Below, in pieces: positions 1 to 7,407 of a DNA stretch of 56,910 nt. The notes beneath the pieces are model-generated. The model worked only from the letters and a program-made list of their open reading frames with translations. It did no database searches and was not told the DNA's origin. Origin of the DNA: Peteryoungia wuzhouensis (GTDB lineage: Bacteria; Pseudomonadota; Alphaproteobacteria; Rhizobiales; Rhizobiaceae); contig NZ_QJRY01000014.1 in assembly GCF_003205195.1 (NCBI RefSeq), positions 1-56,910 of the forward strand. Reading direction: 5' to 3'. Position 1 is the first letter of the stretch, and each line of letters opens with the position of its first letter. The translations under genes were made by a program, and so were the position numbers.

Positions 1-1065
1 CAACCGCTCATCCCGCGCCACAAAAAACGCAGCCACACTCTCCGGCGTCACATCCTCCAGCGTCGCCGGGTCCCATTTCGGGTTCCGGTCCTTGTCGATG
101 ATCGCGGCGCGGATGCCTTCGTAGAAGTCGGGGACTTTCACCACCTGCAAGGTTCCGGCGAATTCGCGTTCGAGGCAGGTTTCGAGGTCTTTCGAGCGGC
201 GGGCCTCGCGCAGCATCCTGAGCGTCACCTTCAGGCTGGTCGGCGATTTGGCACTGATGGCGACGAGCGTTCTGGTGGCGAGGTCGCACTTTTCCATTTC
301 GAGGGCGGCGATGATCTCCTCGACCGTGTCGAAGGCGAAGCAGCGGTCGATCATCTCGCGGCCCTCGGTGAAAATGCCCTTCGGTCCATCGACGGTATAG
401 TCGCGGATCGTCGAGGCAATGGTTGCCCCAAGGGCAGGTGCGGGCAGGGCGGCGATCCGCTCCAGAAGTTCTGTCACCCGGTTTTGCGGCACATACCAGT
501 CGGCGAAGCCGGCGGTGATGGCATCCGCGCCGTTCACCGCCTCGCCTGATAGCCCCATCCAGGTGCCGAGTTCGCCGGAGGCGCGGGACAAGAGCCAGGT
601 GGCGCCGATGTCGGGGAAGAAGCCGATGCCGGTTTCGGGCATGGCAAGTTTCGTCGTTTCGGTGACGATGCGGTGGCTGCCATGGCTGGAGATGCCGACG
701 CCGCCGCCCATGGTGATGCCGTCCATCACGACGACATAGGGCTTTTTGAAGCGGGCGATGCGGGCGTTCAGGCGATACTCGGCTTTCAGGAATTCGGAGG
801 CCCTGCCGTCGCCGGCCTTGCCGCTTTCATAGAACATCCTGATATCGCCGCCGGCGCAAAGCCCGCGTTCGCCCTCGCCGGTGACGAGGACCGCTGCCAC
901 TTGTCGGTCGGCTTCGAAGGCATCAAGCGCCTTGCCGAAATCGAGGATCATGTCGTGGGAAAGGCTGTTCAGCACACGCGGCCGGTTGAGGGCGATCAGG
1001 CCAATGGCGCCCTTTTTCGCCGTCAGGATCTCGTCGCCCCGATAGTCCGCTTCCAGATAACGCAT
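1..1065 (-). CDS. 3-hydroxyisobutyryl-CoA hydrolase (partial, C-terminus cut by window edge)
   Basis: Crotonase-fold thioesterase of valine degradation, releasing 3-hydroxyisobutyrate from its CoA ester. The frame is open from the ATG at 1065 to base 1 (355 codons, no stop), so only the last residues are missing. Visible are the oxyanion-hole stretch CAGGDIRMFYE near residue 70, MGGGVGIS, and the ETGIGFFPDIGATW block carrying the catalytic Glu typical of the hydrolase. The C-terminal EGIRAAIIDKDRNPKW block separates this family from ordinary enoyl-CoA hydratases. Length fits the family's usual 350 or so residues. A GGGAGGA-like Shine-Dalgarno precedes the start. No valine-pathway partner is visible in this window. 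Confidence 0.9.
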   Translation of the reverse strand, partial: MRYLEADYRGDEILTAKKGAIGLIALNRPRVLNSLSHDMILDFGKALDAFEADRQVAAVLVTGEGERGLCAGGDIRMFYESGKAGDGRASEFLKAEYRLNARIARFKKPYVVVMDGITMGGGVGISSHGSHRIVTETTKLAMPETGIGFFPDIGATWLLSRASGELGTWMGLSGEAVNGADAITAGFADWYVPQNRVTELLERIAALPAPALGATIASTIRDYTVDGPKGIFTEGREMIDRCFAFDTVEEIIAALEMEKCDLATRTLVAISAKSPTSLKVTLRMLREARRSKDLETCLEREFAGTLQVVKVPDFYEGIRAAIIDKDRNPKWDPATLEDVTPESVAAFFVARDERL

Positions 1066-1146
1066 GCCGTCCTCCCGTGTGTTTTGAAAGAGTTAGATAT
1101 GCGTCGTTCTCAAAGGGCAAGGGCTGGGCTGTTACATAGGGAACGG

Positions 1147-1304
1147 ACCCCCCTCTGCCCTGCCGGGCATCTCCCCCACACGGGGGGAGACTGGCTGAAC
1201 GGCCGGCCCGTTCGCATTCCGTTGGCGTCGCCAAGGGATCGGCAAACGCGGCGCTCCGCTCTCCCCCCTTGTGGGGGAGATGTCACGCAGTGACAGAGGG
1301 GGGT
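1147..1304. repeat. Rhizobial intergenic palindromic repeat, copy A
   Basis: The 1066-1338 gap holds no gene but a mosaic palindrome. The left arm, with CCCCCTCTG and GCATCTCCCCC (1148-1176), is roughly mirrored by the right arm GGGGGAGATGTCACGCAGTG then ACAGAGGGGGG (1273-1303). The same arms recur at 44025-44241. The type resembles the intergenic mosaic elements known from Rhizobium genomes. Inner sequence differs between the copies. Confidence 0.75.
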
Positions 1305-1338
1305 ATTCCCATGCGATAGTCCTACTGCCTAAGCCGGA

Positions 1339-2295
1339 TCAGCCAACAAGATTGCGGGGCGTGCCGGCGAGAAAAAGCTCGATGTTTTCGATCAGCTGGT
1401 CGGCCAGCGCCTGGATTGCCTCGCGGCTCGCCCAGGCGACATGCGGGGTGAGGATGACGTTTTCGCGTAACGCGATCCGCATCATCGGGCTGTCTGGCGC
1501 GGGCGGTTCGCCATCGGTGACGTCGAAGCCGGCGCCGGAGATCTGGCCGGCATCGAGCGCCTTTTCCAGCGCCAATTCGTCGACCAGACCGCCGCGGCCG
1601 GTGTTGATCAGGAGCGGCTTGCGCTCCATCAGGCCGAATTCTCTGATACCGATCAGACCGCGCGTTTCCGGCGTCAGCGGGCAGTGGAGCGTGATCACGT
1701 CCGAGCGCTTCAGGATCTCGTCGAAAGCCGTCTGGCCGGGCTTCAGCTCGGTTGCGCCGCGACGACCGGCGGCGAGCACCGTCATGCCGAAGGCTTCGGC
1801 GATCTTGCCCACCGACTGGCCAAGCGTGCCATGGCCGATCACGCCGAGCGTCGCGCCGCCGAGATCGGCGATGGGATAATCGAAATAGCAAAATTGCGCC
1901 GCCTGCTGCCAGCGTCCTTCGATCACCGACTGGCGATAGGGCAGGATCGAGCGGCGCAGCGCCAGCATCAGCGCGAAGGTGTGTTCGGGCACCGTGTGTT
2001 TGGCATAGTTCCTGATATTGCAGACGGCGATGCCACGCGCCTTCGCTTCCACGAGATCGATGATATCGGTGCCCGTGGCGGCGACGGCGATCAGCTTGAG
2101 TTTCGCGGCGCCGGCAAGTGCTTCGGCACGGACGGGAGCCTTGTTGGTGATCACCACATCGGCGTCGCGGATGCGTTCGGCCACTTCATGCGGGGCGCTG
2201 CGGGCATGGACCACCATCTCATGCGGCACGGAGGGCGCGCGGACCACGGTTTCCGGCGACAGCGTGTCGCGGTCGAGAAAGACGATGCGGATCAT
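1339..2295 (-). CDS. D-2-hydroxyacid dehydrogenase (glycerate dehydrogenase / hydroxypyruvate reductase-like)
   Basis: NAD(P)-dependent reduction of a 2-ketoacid such as hydroxypyruvate or glyoxylate, in the cytosol. The 318-residue protein has the whole family architecture: substrate-domain start with AATGTDIID near residue 93, Rossmann motif GHGTLGQSVG near 154, the NTGRGGLVDE signature near 232 and the catalytic HVAWAS histidine near 285. A strong GGGAGG precedes the ATG. It lies 59 bp downstream of the GST-like gene on the same strand and probably ends that transcript, suggesting it handles a ketoacid or hydroxyacid made by the oxygenase cluster or by unrelated C2/C3 metabolism. The exact substrate cannot be read from sequence. 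Confidence 0.85.
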   Translation of the reverse strand: MIRIVFLDRDTLSPETVVRAPSVPHEMVVHARSAPHEVAERIRDADVVITNKAPVRAEALAGAAKLKLIAVAATGTDIIDLVEAKARGIAVCNIRNYAKHTVPEHTFALMLALRRSILPYRQSVIEGRWQQAAQFCYFDYPIADLGGATLGVIGHGTLGQSVGKIAEAFGMTVLAAGRRGATELKPGQTAFDEILKRSDVITLHCPLTPETRGLIGIREFGLMERKPLLINTGRGGLVDELALEKALDAGQISGAGFDVTDGEPPAPDSPMMRIALRENVILTPHVAWASREAIQALADQLIENIELFLAGTPRNLVG

Positions 2296-2354
2296 GGCGG
2301 ACCTCCCTGCGTTGTTATCGACCTAGCCCAGCGGCTTTCGGCCAGCAAGGCAGG

Positions 2355-2981
2355 TCAGTGGTAATCCGGTACGCCGGGCATGGTAATGAAGCCCGGAAGC
2401 GCCCGGAAACGGCGCAGCCAGCGGCGGAGCGCCGGGTATTCGTCGTGATCGATGCCGCAGTCGCGCGAGAGCGCAAAGCTTGGCAGGAGGGCGAGATCGG
2501 CCAGTGTCGGGTTGGCGCTGACGAACCAGTCAAAACCTTCGATCTGCTGCAGCGTCATATGGTCCTCCATGATGCGGAAGGCTTTGCGCGCGGCCTCGAG
2601 ATCGCTGTTGCTGGCGCCTTCGGAAGTGAAGAGCGCTGCCTCGCGGGCGTCGACGGCGGGTTTCAGCTCGCGGCCGGAAAAACCCAGCCATTGCTGGACG
2701 CGTCCGAAGTCTGCGGCATCGGCAGGCAGCCAGGGACTATCGGGCGCATGGGCGCGGACGAGGTAAGCGAGGATCGCGGCGGTGCCGAAGAGCCTGACAT
2801 CGCCGTCTTCGAGGATCGGCAGCGTGCCGGTCGGGTTGAGCGCTAGCATGTGAGGCTTTTCCTGCTCGCGGCCCGGTGCTTTGTCGACGGCAACCGTCTC
2901 GAAGGCAAGGCCGAGCATGGAGAGGAGAAGACGAACGCGAAAGCCGTTTTCGTCGAGATGGTAATCGTAAAGCCTGATCAT
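2355..2981 (-). CDS. Glutathione S-transferase-like protein
   Basis: A 208-residue GST-superfamily protein: an N-terminal thioredoxin-like domain (MIRLYDYHLDENGFRVR start, LNPTGTLPILED with the cis-Pro near residue 52) and a helical C-terminal domain with the TLADLALLPSF stretch containing the conserved Asp. The ATG at 2981 shares one base with the stop of the Rieske gene (TGATG), so translation is probably coupled; a GTG at 2984 is the alternative start. In the caffeine system of Pseudomonas, the GST-like NdmE is a structural partner of a Rieske-less oxygenase (NdmC). Its coupling here to a Rieske gene, with a Rieske-less oxygenase nearby, makes a similar structural role plausible. Ordinary detoxification is the other possibility. 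Confidence 0.85.
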   Translation of the reverse strand: MIRLYDYHLDENGFRVRLLLSMLGLAFETVAVDKAPGREQEKPHMLALNPTGTLPILEDGDVRLFGTAAILAYLVRAHAPDSPWLPADAADFGRVQQWLGFSGRELKPAVDAREAALFTSEGASNSDLEAARKAFRIMEDHMTLQQIEGFDWFVSANPTLADLALLPSFALSRDCGIDHDEYPALRRWLRRFRALPGFITMPGVPDYH

Positions 2982-3652
2982 CACGCGGCCTCCATTGAGC
3001 GGCCTTCGAGGCGGTTGCGGAGGTCTGTGGCCCAGAGTGCGAGGGTGCGGCGGGTGGCCGTCGAGATGTCGCCGGTGACGGTCATGTGGAGTGCTGTGCG
3101 CTCGGCATCGCGGACCTGGGCTGCGATCAGCACGGTCGTGCCGTTTCCTTGCAGGGTCACCGTGGTGGCTGAGGATGCGCTCACGCTGTAGCCCTCCGGC
3201 AGTGCTATCGTTACTGCCGAAAGAGCCGCTTCCGCCGACATGTCGAGGTATAGGCTGCGCACTGGTTCGGCCGTCTCAGGAAGTGCCGAAAGCTCAGCCG
3301 CATCCGCCCCTTCCGGCGCCATCCAGACGACGCCGGCGCGTTCGGTTGCGGCAAAAGTCGGGACCTTGATGGTCTGGGGCACGTCGAGATCCGGGTGGGC
3401 CGGAATGTAGCGACACTGCCCACCGGTGTCGTAGCGCCAGCCGTGATAGAGGCAGGCGATGTGGTCGCCGCGCACGAAGCCAAAACTCATGCGCATGCCG
3501 CGATGCGGACAGCGGTCCTCCCAGACATGGATCGCCCCCTTGTCGTCACGCCAGACGACACGCTCCTCGCCGTTGACCAGCGTTCCGGCAGAGGTGCCGG
3601 CTTCGATGTCGGCGGAGAGCGCGACGGGGATCCAGGGAGAGGCTGATGTCAT
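2981..3652 (-). CDS. Stand-alone Rieske [2Fe-2S] protein with unassigned C-terminal domain
   Basis: A 223-residue protein. Residues 1-110 are a Rieske domain of the ring-hydroxylating-oxygenase type with both cluster motifs intact: C48-P-H50-R-G and C67-L-Y-H70-G-W. The remaining 110 residues do not contain the D-x2-H-x4-H mononuclear iron site, so this is not a complete oxygenase. I do not recognise the C-terminal part. The start overlaps the stop of the upstream acylphosphatase-fold gene (ATGA), and its stop overlaps the GST start, so the three genes form a tightly coupled unit. The likely role is electron transfer to the Rieske-less oxygenase encoded divergently at 4048. No reductase is visible nearby. 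Confidence 0.85.
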   Translation of the reverse strand: MTSASPWIPVALSADIEAGTSAGTLVNGEERVVWRDDKGAIHVWEDRCPHRGMRMSFGFVRGDHIACLYHGWRYDTGGQCRYIPAHPDLDVPQTIKVPTFAATERAGVVWMAPEGADAAELSALPETAEPVRSLYLDMSAEAALSAVTIALPEGYSVSASSATTVTLQGNGTTVLIAAQVRDAERTALHMTVTGDISTATRRTLALWATDLRNRLEGRSMEAA

Positions 3653-3930
3653 GATGCGGCCTTTTCGGGCAGGTCGTCGTCTGTCTGAAATCGTGATACG
3701 TCGAGCACGATGCTGTCATAGGGCCCTAGGCTGACAGCCATTTCGAAGGCGTCGATCAGCGCTTCCGGGCCTGAGAGCGTCAGGCGACAGTACTCGTGGT
3801 CACACGAGGCAATCGTCAGGCCGAGCGACAGCCGGGTCGCACGATGTTCGGCGAACGCGACAAAACCCTGCGGCTCCAGCCTTCCGGAAAAGGTGAAGCT
3901 GACGGTCGCCTGGTCGGTCTTTGCCGTCAT
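3649..3930 (-). CDS. Acylphosphatase-fold small protein, probably non-catalytic
   Basis: About 93 residues from the ATG at 3930; a TTG at 3957 would add nine residues, and neither start has a convincing Shine-Dalgarno. The pattern FSGRLEPQGFVAFAEHRA, then LSLGLTIASC, then LTLSGPEALIDAF and LGPYDSIVLDV follows the beta-alpha-beta layout of acylphosphatases. The catalytic Arg of the GxVQGVxFR loop and the catalytic Asn are not present at the matching positions. The stop overlaps the Rieske ATG by four bases, so it is probably co-translated with the Rieske protein. Fold assignment is by eye; function unknown, possibly binding or assembly. Confidence 0.6.
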   Translation of the reverse strand: MTAKTDQATVSFTFSGRLEPQGFVAFAEHRATRLSLGLTIASCDHEYCRLTLSGPEALIDAFEMAVSLGPYDSIVLDVSRFQTDDDLPEKAAS

Positions 3931-4047
3931 CGGATGGGGATCAGTGTTGCCTTGCAATTGTGCGCGCTCTAATTTTTGGGCAATCTAGCGGCGGGCATAA
4001 TCGGGTTTCAAGCGGTTTCTCCCGTGCTCCAGAGGAAAGACTTGACC

Positions 4048-4905
4048 ATGCAGATCGGTATCGACCAGGCTTCGCTCAATCAGTGGTATGTGCTCGATAC
4101 CGAGGCGGTGATCCCCGTCGGACGGTCGCAGAACCGGCTGCTTGGAACGGATCTCACCGTCGTCAGGCAAGCGGATGGGGCGATCGAGGTCTTTGCCGAG
4201 GGGCGGGCCGAGCCGCTGCCGCTGCGCCATCGCTTCGGCTTCCTCTGGGCGACACTGGGCCAGCCCGAACGCGAGATTTTTCCGCTGCCGGAGGCCGACG
4301 AGCCGGACCGGCGTTACGTGCCCTGCGGTGTCGTGACCGTGAAGGCATCAGGGCTTCGCATCGTCGAGAACTTTCTCGACATGGCGCATTTTCCCTTCGT
4401 GCACACCGATGTTCTCGGCGCCGAACCGCATACGGAGGTGCAAAGCTACGATGTCGAGATCCGGCGCGAGGAAGACGAGGTCTGGGCGACCAACTGCACC
4501 TTCTTCCAGCCGCAGGCGGCGCTGTCGGCGCAGGACGGCATCACCACGCAATACATGTACCGCGTGATGACGCCGTTCACGACGATCCTCTACAAGACCT
4601 GCCCGAACGCCACCAATCGCTGGGATGTCATCGGGCTCTTCGTCCAGCCGCTCGATCCTGGCCGCTGCCGGGCGCATCCGATCATGTATCTGATCGACGA
4701 TGTCTCGACGACGACGGAGCTCATCCATTTCCAGCAGATGATTTTTCTGCAGGATCGCATCATTCTGGAAAATCAGCGGCCGGTGCTCCTGCCGCTGGAG
4801 CCGCGCAAGGAAATCCCGACCCGGGCGGATGCCTCGTCGATTGCCTATCGTCGCTGGCTCAAGGAAAAGGGCGTCACCTACGGCGCGACGACCGTGGCTG
4901 CGTGA
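4048..4905 (+). CDS. Rieske-less non-heme iron oxygenase subunit (NdmC/VanA-like catalytic domain)
   Basis: A 285-residue protein homologous to alpha subunits of Rieske oxygenases. Residues 1-75 look like the scaffold of a Rieske domain (NQWYVLDTEAVIPVG, LLGTDLTVVR, FGFLWATLG), but both cluster loops (CxH and CxxH) are absent. The mononuclear iron site is intact: N108, D111, H114 and H119 in NFLDMAHFPFVH, with the carboxylate ligand expected in FLQDRIILENQ near the C-terminus. Start chosen at 4048 because AGAGGAAAG lies just upstream. NdmC, the 7-methylxanthine N7-demethylase of caffeine-degrading Pseudomonas, is a known Rieske-less enzyme of similar size that works with a GST-like NdmE and an external Rieske centre; both helper types are encoded next door here. 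Demethylase or hydroxylase activity is inferred; substrate unknown. Confidence 0.8.
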   Translation: MQIGIDQASLNQWYVLDTEAVIPVGRSQNRLLGTDLTVVRQADGAIEVFAEGRAEPLPLRHRFGFLWATLGQPEREIFPLPEADEPDRRYVPCGVVTVKASGLRIVENFLDMAHFPFVHTDVLGAEPHTEVQSYDVEIRREEDEVWATNCTFFQPQAALSAQDGITTQYMYRVMTPFTTILYKTCPNATNRWDVIGLFVQPLDPGRCRAHPIMYLIDDVSTTTELIHFQQMIFLQDRIILENQRPVLLPLEPRKEIPTRADASSIAYRRWLKEKGVTYGATTVAA

Positions 4906-4912
4906 GACAACA

Positions 4913-4944
4913 AGAAACCCGGAAGCGGCTGCTTCCGGGTTTCT
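4913..4944. terminator. Bidirectional terminator between oxygenase and csbD-like gene
   Basis: Perfect 14-bp stem AGAAACCCGGAAGC / GCTTCCGGGTTTCT with a four-base loop, between two convergent genes. A-rich and T-rich arms make it usable from both strands. Confidence 0.85.
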
Positions 4945-4966
4945 GGAAACTCAAAACCTTGCGGTC

Positions 4967-5164
4967 TTAGTGGCGGGACATCCAGTCGTCGATCTCGCGA
5001 TCGGCTTCTTCCTGGGTCTTGCCATAGGCTGCCTGGATCTTGCCGGACAGTTCCTTGCGCTTGCCGTTGATGACGTCGAGATCGTCACCGGTCAGCTTGC
5101 CCCACTGGGTCTGGGCCTTGCCCTTGAACTGTTCCCAATTGCCTTCGATCTGATTCCAATTCAT
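4967..5164 (-). CDS. CsbD family stress protein
   Basis: A 65-residue soluble protein with the family hallmark MNWNQIEGNWEQFKGK at the start, followed by TQWGKLTGDDL and the KIQAAYGKTQEEADREID repeat-like end. CsbD proteins are small, abundant general-stress proteins of unknown biochemical role. Start set at the ATG at 5164, preceded by GGGAGAA. A perfect EcfG-type promoter lies upstream (5218-5242), so it should be induced by the stress sigma factor encoded at 10829. Confidence 0.93.
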   Translation of the reverse strand: MNWNQIEGNWEQFKGKAQTQWGKLTGDDLDVINGKRKELSGKIQAAYGKTQEEADREIDDWMSRH

Positions 5165-5217
5165 CGGTGTTCTCCCGTGTCTGGTAAATTTTCGAGGCTC
5201 ATGTCCTCGGATGGGAA

Positions 5218-5242
5218 AACGTCGAAACGCGGCCTGAGTTCC
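5218..5242 (-). promoter_or_regulatory. EcfG-type promoter for the csbD-like gene
   Basis: On the minus strand GGAAC (5242-5238), 16-base spacer, CGTT (5221-5218), an exact match to the alphaproteobacterial general-stress sigma consensus, 54 bp upstream of the ATG. Confidence 0.85.
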
Positions 5243-5286
5243 ACGCGGAAATCCTTCAAACGAATGGAACAATCGTGTGTCGCGCC

Positions 5287-5311
5287 GGAACACTCTCCGC
5301 CTTGCGGCGTT
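5287..5311 (+). promoter_or_regulatory. EcfG-type promoter for the yqjD/yqjE-like pair
   Basis: GGAAC (5287-5291), 16-base spacer, CGTT (5308-5311), 33 bp upstream of the ATG at 5345. It is divergent from the csbD promoter, so one short intergenic region serves two stress units. Confidence 0.85.
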
Positions 5312-5344
5312 GTGGGATCAACCAGACAAACAAGGAGACGCATT

Positions 5345-5698
5345 ATGGAACACGTATCGGGCGCACCGAAGGGCGACGTTGAGCGCATGGCTGACGATGT
5401 CGCAGACAGCCTCGCTGAAGCAGCATCCACCGATTCCAATGCGACTAGCGGCGATGTCCAGGCCGAACTCGAAAACCTCCGTCGCGATATTGCAGCGCTG
5501 ACACAGACGCTGGCATCCTTCGGCAGCGGCAAGATCCGCGAGGCGGGCCAGACGTCTCAGGAATATATCGAATCTGCACGCGATACGCTGGTCACGATTG
5601 AAGAGGATGTCGAAGCCTATGTCCGCGCCAAGCCCTTCCAGTCGCTGGCGATGGCCGCCGGCGTTGGCTATGTCCTTGCTCTGCTCAGCCGGCGCTGA
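5345..5698 (+). CDS. YqjD/ElaB (DUF883)-like membrane-anchored protein
   Basis: A 117-residue protein: a polar alpha-helical N-terminal part with probable coiled coil (AELENLRRDIAALTQTLAS), then EYIESARDTL and the C-terminal RAKPFQSLAMAAGVGYVLAL anchor ending in SRR. The anchor with its small-residue GxxxG-like pattern is typical of the ElaB/YqjD/YgaM group, which in E. coli is RpoS-controlled and tethers ribosomes to the inner membrane in stationary phase. Here the equivalent control is an EcfG promoter. AAGGAG precedes the ATG. It lies two bases upstream of the next gene. Confidence 0.85.
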   Translation: MEHVSGAPKGDVERMADDVADSLAEAASTDSNATSGDVQAELENLRRDIAALTQTLASFGSGKIREAGQTSQEYIESARDTLVTIEEDVEAYVRAKPFQSLAMAAGVGYVLALLSRR

Positions 5699-5700
5699 AC

Positions 5701-6141
5701 ATGCTGCCACTCTTCCAGCAATTGGGAATACTCGCCTTCGGCAAGGTGAAACCGACAGCCCGCCGCTTGACCCGGCTGCTCATCGGTGGGGCCGTCATCG
5801 CCGTGCTCGCGCTGACCACCTATGTGTCGCTGCTGGTGGCGCTTGGCCTGTATCTCTCGCATGAGGTGGGCGGGCCGCTCGCAGCCGTCATCGTCGGTGG
5901 TGTCACGGCCATAACCGCGATTGTCATTGCGGGCATCATCGCTCTGGTCAACCGGCGCAGCGAACGGAAATTGGAGGCGCAAAGGCGGGCGGCGCGGGCG
6001 CGCCTCCCCGACCCCATGACCTTGCAGCTTCTGGCGGGCGTGCCGGCTTTGCTCAGGGGGCGATCGCTGCTCGGTGCCGTGACGGTCGCCGCACTCGTCT
6101 ACGGCGTGACCCGGCTGCAGCACAACTCAGATCGAGACTGA
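5701..6141 (+). CDS. Phage-holin-superfamily / YqjE-like membrane protein
   Basis: A 146-residue protein with two hydrophobic segments (about residues 28-50 and 58-82), then a basic stretch RRSERKLEAQRRAARARL and a C-terminal hydrophobic helix near residue 123. This matches YqjE-type proteins that are encoded directly after YqjD in many proteobacteria. The gene starts two bases after the YqjD-like stop and must be co-transcribed from the EcfG promoter. Despite the family name there is no sign of phage. Probable inner-membrane partner of the ribosome-tethering protein; biochemical function unknown. Confidence 0.75.
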   Translation: MLPLFQQLGILAFGKVKPTARRLTRLLIGGAVIAVLALTTYVSLLVALGLYLSHEVGGPLAAVIVGGVTAITAIVIAGIIALVNRRSERKLEAQRRAARARLPDPMTLQLLAGVPALLRGRSLLGAVTVAALVYGVTRLQHNSDRD

Positions 6142-6173
6142 TTAACCGGGAATAGCCCAGTATTGGACGCGGG

Positions 6174-6365
6174 TTATTTCTTGGATTTCATTTCTGCCTC
6201 GTGGAGGCGTTCCAGGAGCGACAGCAAGTGGTCGGGGGTGCCTTCGTCAATGATCCCGTCATAATAGCTTCTGAGCTTGGAGGCGATGATGGCATTCGCG
6301 TTCACTTGCTTGTTTCCTGAGGATTTCGTCGATTTTTCCGGTTTATCCGGAGGGGTGCCGGTCAT
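6174..6365 (-). CDS. nepR: NepR-family anti-sigma factor (copy 1)
   Basis: A 63-residue protein with the NepR helices: IASKLRSYYDGIIDEGTPD followed by HLLSLLERLHEAE. NepR binds and inhibits EcfG and is titrated away by phosphorylated PhyR. It is transcribed divergently from phyR, with 160 bp between the start codons. Start chosen at ATG 6365, which gives the usual family length; the frame is open further upstream but that part does not look like NepR. A second, divergent NepR is encoded at 10623, so the two could have different affinities for EcfG or PhyR. Confidence 0.85.
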   Translation of the reverse strand: MTGTPPDKPEKSTKSSGNKQVNANAIIASKLRSYYDGIIDEGTPDHLLSLLERLHEAEMKSKK

Positions 6366-6424
6366 GATCTTCGCGTTCCATTGTCTCTCGAGACGAGATT
6401 GTGCGAGATGGGAATTAGCCTCAT

Positions 6425-6449
6425 AAGCATCATGATGCAAAAAAGTTCC
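6425..6449 (-). promoter_or_regulatory. Possible imperfect EcfG-type promoter for nepR copy 1
   Basis: Minus-strand GGAAC (6449-6445), 16-base spacer, GCTT (6428-6425). The -35 is perfect; the -10 departs from CGTT at two positions, so it is only a candidate. Confidence 0.45.
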
Positions 6450-6456
6450 GAACGGT

Positions 6457-6481
6457 GGAACTCTTTTTTGTTTCATGCGTT
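6457..6481 (+). promoter_or_regulatory. EcfG-type promoter for phyR
   Basis: GGAAC (6457-6461), 16-base spacer, CGTT (6478-6481), 44 bp upstream of the phyR ATG. Indicates positive feedback of the stress sigma factor on its own anti-anti-sigma factor. Confidence 0.85.
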
Positions 6482-6525
6482 TTTCGCCGAGTCCGCACCA
6501 TATTCCACTTCGATTGGAGAATTGC

Positions 6526-7320
6526 ATGTCCCTTACCGCCCGCGTCGCCGTCCATCTTCCGTACCTCAGGCGATATGCACGCGCCGTCACCGGTTCGCAG
6601 ACATCCGGCGACGCCTATGTTGCAGCGGTTCTGGAGGCCCTGATCGCCGATATCTCGATCTTCCCGGATACGGGTGACGATCGGGTCGCCCTCTACCGGC
6701 TGTTCGTGACGATCTACGATTCCACCAAGGTGGAGCTGCCGCCGATCGTATCGCCTTTCGCCTGGGAAAAGCGCGCTGCGGCCAATCTTGCGACCGTTCC
6801 GACGCGGGCGCGCCATGCCTTCCTGTTGATCACGGTCGAAGGGTTCTCCACGGCGGAAGCCGCCAGCGTCCTGCGCGTGTCCGAAGCGGAGTTCAATTCC
6901 TTGTTCAACGAGGCCTCGATGGAAATTTCGCGCCAGGTGGCGACCGATATCATGATCATCGAAGACGAGCCGCTGATCGCCCTCGACATCGAACAGATGG
7001 TCGAGGATCTGGGTCACCGCGTGACCGGCATCGCCCGCACCCATGCGGAGGCTGTCGATCTCTACAAGCGCACCAACCCGAAGATGGTGCTTGCCGACAT
7101 CCAGCTCGCAGACGGCAGCTCCGGTATTGATGCCGTCAACGACATCCTGAAGGTCGACACGGTGCCTGTCATCTTCATCACGGCATTCCCGGAGCGGCTT
7201 CTGACCGGCGAACGTCCGGAACCCGCGTTCCTGGTGACGAAGCCTTTCAATCCGGACATGGTCAAGGCCCTGATCAGTCAGGCATTGTTTTTCAACGAAC
7301 GGGTATCGGAACAGGCATAA
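6526..7320 (+). CDS. phyR: PhyR, general stress response anti-anti-sigma response regulator
   Basis: A 264-residue protein of the canonical PhyR build. Residues 1-135 form an ECF-sigma-like domain (LPYLRRYARAVTG; ARHAFLLITVEGFSTAEAAS), and residues 142-260 a receiver domain with acidic pair E146-D147, phospho-acceptor D191 (LADIQLADGSSG), the FITAF switch and the TKPF lysine. When phosphorylated, the sigma-like domain captures NepR and frees EcfG. GGAGA precedes ATG 6526. Preceded by an EcfG promoter, followed by an HWE kinase that is the obvious candidate phosphodonor. Confidence 0.95.
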   Translation: MSLTARVAVHLPYLRRYARAVTGSQTSGDAYVAAVLEALIADISIFPDTGDDRVALYRLFVTIYDSTKVELPPIVSPFAWEKRAAANLATVPTRARHAFLLITVEGFSTAEAASVLRVSEAEFNSLFNEASMEISRQVATDIMIIEDEPLIALDIEQMVEDLGHRVTGIARTHAEAVDLYKRTNPKMVLADIQLADGSSGIDAVNDILKVDTVPVIFITAFPERLLTGERPEPAFLVTKPFNPDMVKALISQALFFNERVSEQA

Positions 7321-7342
7321 GGCGCGCGATCTTCATGGAGTT

Positions 7343-7378
7343 CGGCCTCTCTCCAGCTCTTTGAGCTGCGGAGGGCCG
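7343..7378 (+). other. Intercistronic hairpin between phyR and the kinase gene
   Basis: Imperfect stem with inner AGCTC-TTT-GAGCT and an outer CGGCCT/AGGGCCG-like part, no T-run. It could attenuate or process the phyR-kinase transcript, lowering kinase yield. Confidence 0.35.
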
Positions 7379-7407
7379 AGGAGCCGACAAACGGCGGAGC
7401 ATCACAC

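Noticed and set aside
5701..6141. Prophage holin
   Set aside because: The holin-like annotation comes from the protein superfamily only. The gene is coupled to a YqjD-like stress gene under an EcfG promoter and no phage genes are present.
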